A stretch of DNA of 64,000 nucleotides, taken from assembly GCA_013178305.1 (NCBI GenBank), contig JABLXB010000005.1, positions 1-64,000 of the forward strand, in the 5' to 3' direction. Below, in pieces: positions 63,131 through 64,000 of this stretch (position 1 is the stretch's first letter; every line of letters begins with the position of its first letter). The translations under genes were made by a program, and so were the position numbers. The notes below the pieces were generated by a model. The model ran no database searches. It saw nothing but the letters and a program-made list of their open reading frames with translations, and was not told the origin of the DNA. This stretch comes from Bacillota bacterium. Lineage in GTDB: Bacteria; Bacillota; Sulfobacillia; JABLXB01.

Positions 63131-63478
63131 ATGCCTGAAGAAGCAGGCCGAGTGACAGCCGTGGTGAGCGCTTACATTGCGGCCCTCAGGCGCCATGGCA
63201 TCCCTGCGGAGAAGGTATACCTCTTCGGCTCCCGCGCAAGGGGTGACGCGAGGCCCGAGAGTGACATAGACCTCATCCTCGTGTCATCGGCGTTCTCGGG
63301 GATGCCGGCGTGGAAGCGCTGGGAGGTTCTCGGAGATGCCCTTGCCGAGGTACTGGAGCCCATAGAAGCTCTTGCCTATTCACCTGAGGAATTCGAGGCG
63401 AAGAAGGACAGGAAGGCTTCCTTTCTGGGCCACCTACTGAGCCAACCCGAGGTTGTGCAGTTCCAGCCGGAGACATGA
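63131..63478 (+). CDS. MNT-type minimal nucleotidyltransferase
   Basis: 115 residues. VYLFGSRARGDARPESDIDLILV is the GSxxxGxxxxxSDxDL motif of minimal nucleotidyltransferases, which as antitoxins AMPylate HEPN toxins. The upstream frame ending at 63151 (VREYLKKVRDLVECLKKQAE) resembles the C-terminal helix of a HEPN protein, so the toxin may have been deleted. The third acidic residue is not obvious. Stop at 63478. Confidence 0.78.
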   Translation: MPEEAGRVTAVVSAYIAALRRHGIPAEKVYLFGSRARGDARPESDIDLILVSSAFSGMPAWKRWEVLGDALAEVLEPIEALAYSPEEFEAKKDRKASFLGHLLSQPEVVQFQPET

Positions 63479-64000
63479 CGGCTCTTCCCCGGAATCGCCC
63501 CGCATTCGCTCCTAGTTAACCGCGTTAACACGGGATCTGCCGTATTCGCAGTGGACATGAGGCGCTCGGCCTCTGTCCTCGAACAGAGCCTGTCGGCGCG
63601 GAGCTTCGCCGTGAGGATCGCCCCGAGCGGGTAGCCGGACGCCAGGCCCATCGCCAGGACGAAAGAACCCACCCCCGGCAGATTGAACAGCGGCCTCATG
63701 AGCGGCTCCATGAGCACCCCCATGAAGTGTACGACGCCCAGGCCCATCAGGATCTGGGACCCGATGAAGAACGGGAGGAGGGCGGGGAACACGATATCCC
63801 ACCAGATCTTGAGGCCGTCCACCGCGGACTGGAAAGCGGCGTCCGGATATATCACCATGGACACAGTGATGAACACCGCGAACAGGGCGATCAAGTAGCT
63901 GAACAGTTCCCCTGAGGCGGTGGCCCCGAACCTCTTCCGAGCGCCGAGCGCCCAGGCGAACACAACGAGAAAGGCTACAAGAGTTGTCAAAGTCGCAGGT
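63376..64000 (-). pseudogene. ylbJ: YlbJ-type sporulation membrane protein, 3'-truncated, runs off the window
   Basis: Minus strand. WWDIVFPALLPFFIGSQILM, GVLMEPLMRPLFNLPGVGSF, VLAMGLASGYPLGAILTAKL and AERLMSTANTADPV are the N-terminal 155 residues of YlbJ (full length about 400). Homology stops at 63529, exactly at the palindrome GTTAACCGCGTTAAC (63515-63529); the last 50 codons are unrelated and antisense to the MNT gene. The start may lie beyond 64000. YlbJ is a late-sporulation inner-membrane protein, hence the inference of a spore former. Confidence 0.75.

Noticed and set aside
1-64000. CRISPR arrays, rRNA genes, riboswitches
   Set aside because: No regularly spaced repeat array, rRNA-like stretch or cobalamin/SAM box was found on reading, including upstream of the corrinoid genes. 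A covariance search could still find weak elements.

Overview
The window looks like an accessory-rich stretch of a moderately high-GC, anaerobic, probably endospore-forming Firmicute (Clostridia or a neighbouring class). Signs seen in the sequence are a ylbJ-type sporulation membrane gene at the right edge, strong GGAGG ribosome sites with many GTG and TTG starts, TRAP transporters, corrinoid methyl transfer, an oxygen-sensitive 4-hydroxybutyryl-CoA dehydratase, and two sigma-54 activators each next to a very good -24/-12 promoter. The lineage is inference; there is no rRNA or housekeeping marker here.

Layout. 0-5 kb: two divergent XRE regulators, an MscS channel, a glycosyltransferase-like protein, then remnants of two different insertion sequences (IS1380-like and IS1634-like). 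5.5-9.3 kb: an arsRDA operon with a palindrome across its promoter and no arsenite permease in sight, followed by a broken FmdB-type gene, a 57-residue Cys-rich ORF and more IS debris. 9.4-14.3 kb: an FAD oxidoreductase, a DctPQM TRAP transporter and a GntR regulator. 14.5-16 kb: IS110 and IS256 debris, including a chimeric ORF. 16.1-22.2 kb: a sigma-54 activator, then a sigma-54 promoter driving an NhaC-type antiporter, an isoaspartyl dipeptidase and a D-amino-acid-type aminotransferase.

22.4-31.5 kb is bracketed by an intact tRNA-Leu(GAG) and a 64-bp copy of its 3' part (63 of 64 identical), the classic footprint of tRNA-targeted integration. The enclosed 9 kb carries IclR, an MttB-type (non-pyrrolysine) methyltransferase, a corrinoid protein, the C-terminal stump of a methyltetrahydrofolate:corrinoid methyltransferase, an MmgE/PrpD protein, a TAXI TRAP transporter and an MTHFR-like protein: a compact uptake and demethylation module without a visible integrase.

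31.6-35.8 kb: a coiled-coil hypothetical protein, then a decayed transposon (zinc-ribbon protein, DDE transposase, AAA ATPase, all frameshifted) abutting a probably truncated PD-(D/E)XK-like ORF. 36.3-49.4 kb is a defence island: a translationally coupled SIR2 effector / middle protein / SMC-like ATPase set resembling the Lamassu (ABC three-component) family, with an in-frame amber codon in the ATPase; a type III-like Mod/Res pair; and broken radical-SAM and TcmP-like genes.

49.5-61.2 kb: a second sigma-54 activator, terminator and sigma-54 promoter precede a cluster that reads as 4-hydroxybutyrate (or a close analogue) to acetyl-CoA: two-subunit CoA-transferase, 4-hydroxybutyryl-CoA dehydratase with all four cluster ligands, SDR, sodium/solute symporter with a 48-residue accessory protein, thiolase, 3-hydroxybutyryl-CoA dehydrogenase, crotonase and a flavin-split-barrel protein. 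61.2-64 kb: a group II intron end, an IS3 remnant, an AbrB/PIN toxin-antitoxin pair with a palindromic operator, an MNT nucleotidyltransferase, and ylbJ truncated at a small palindrome.
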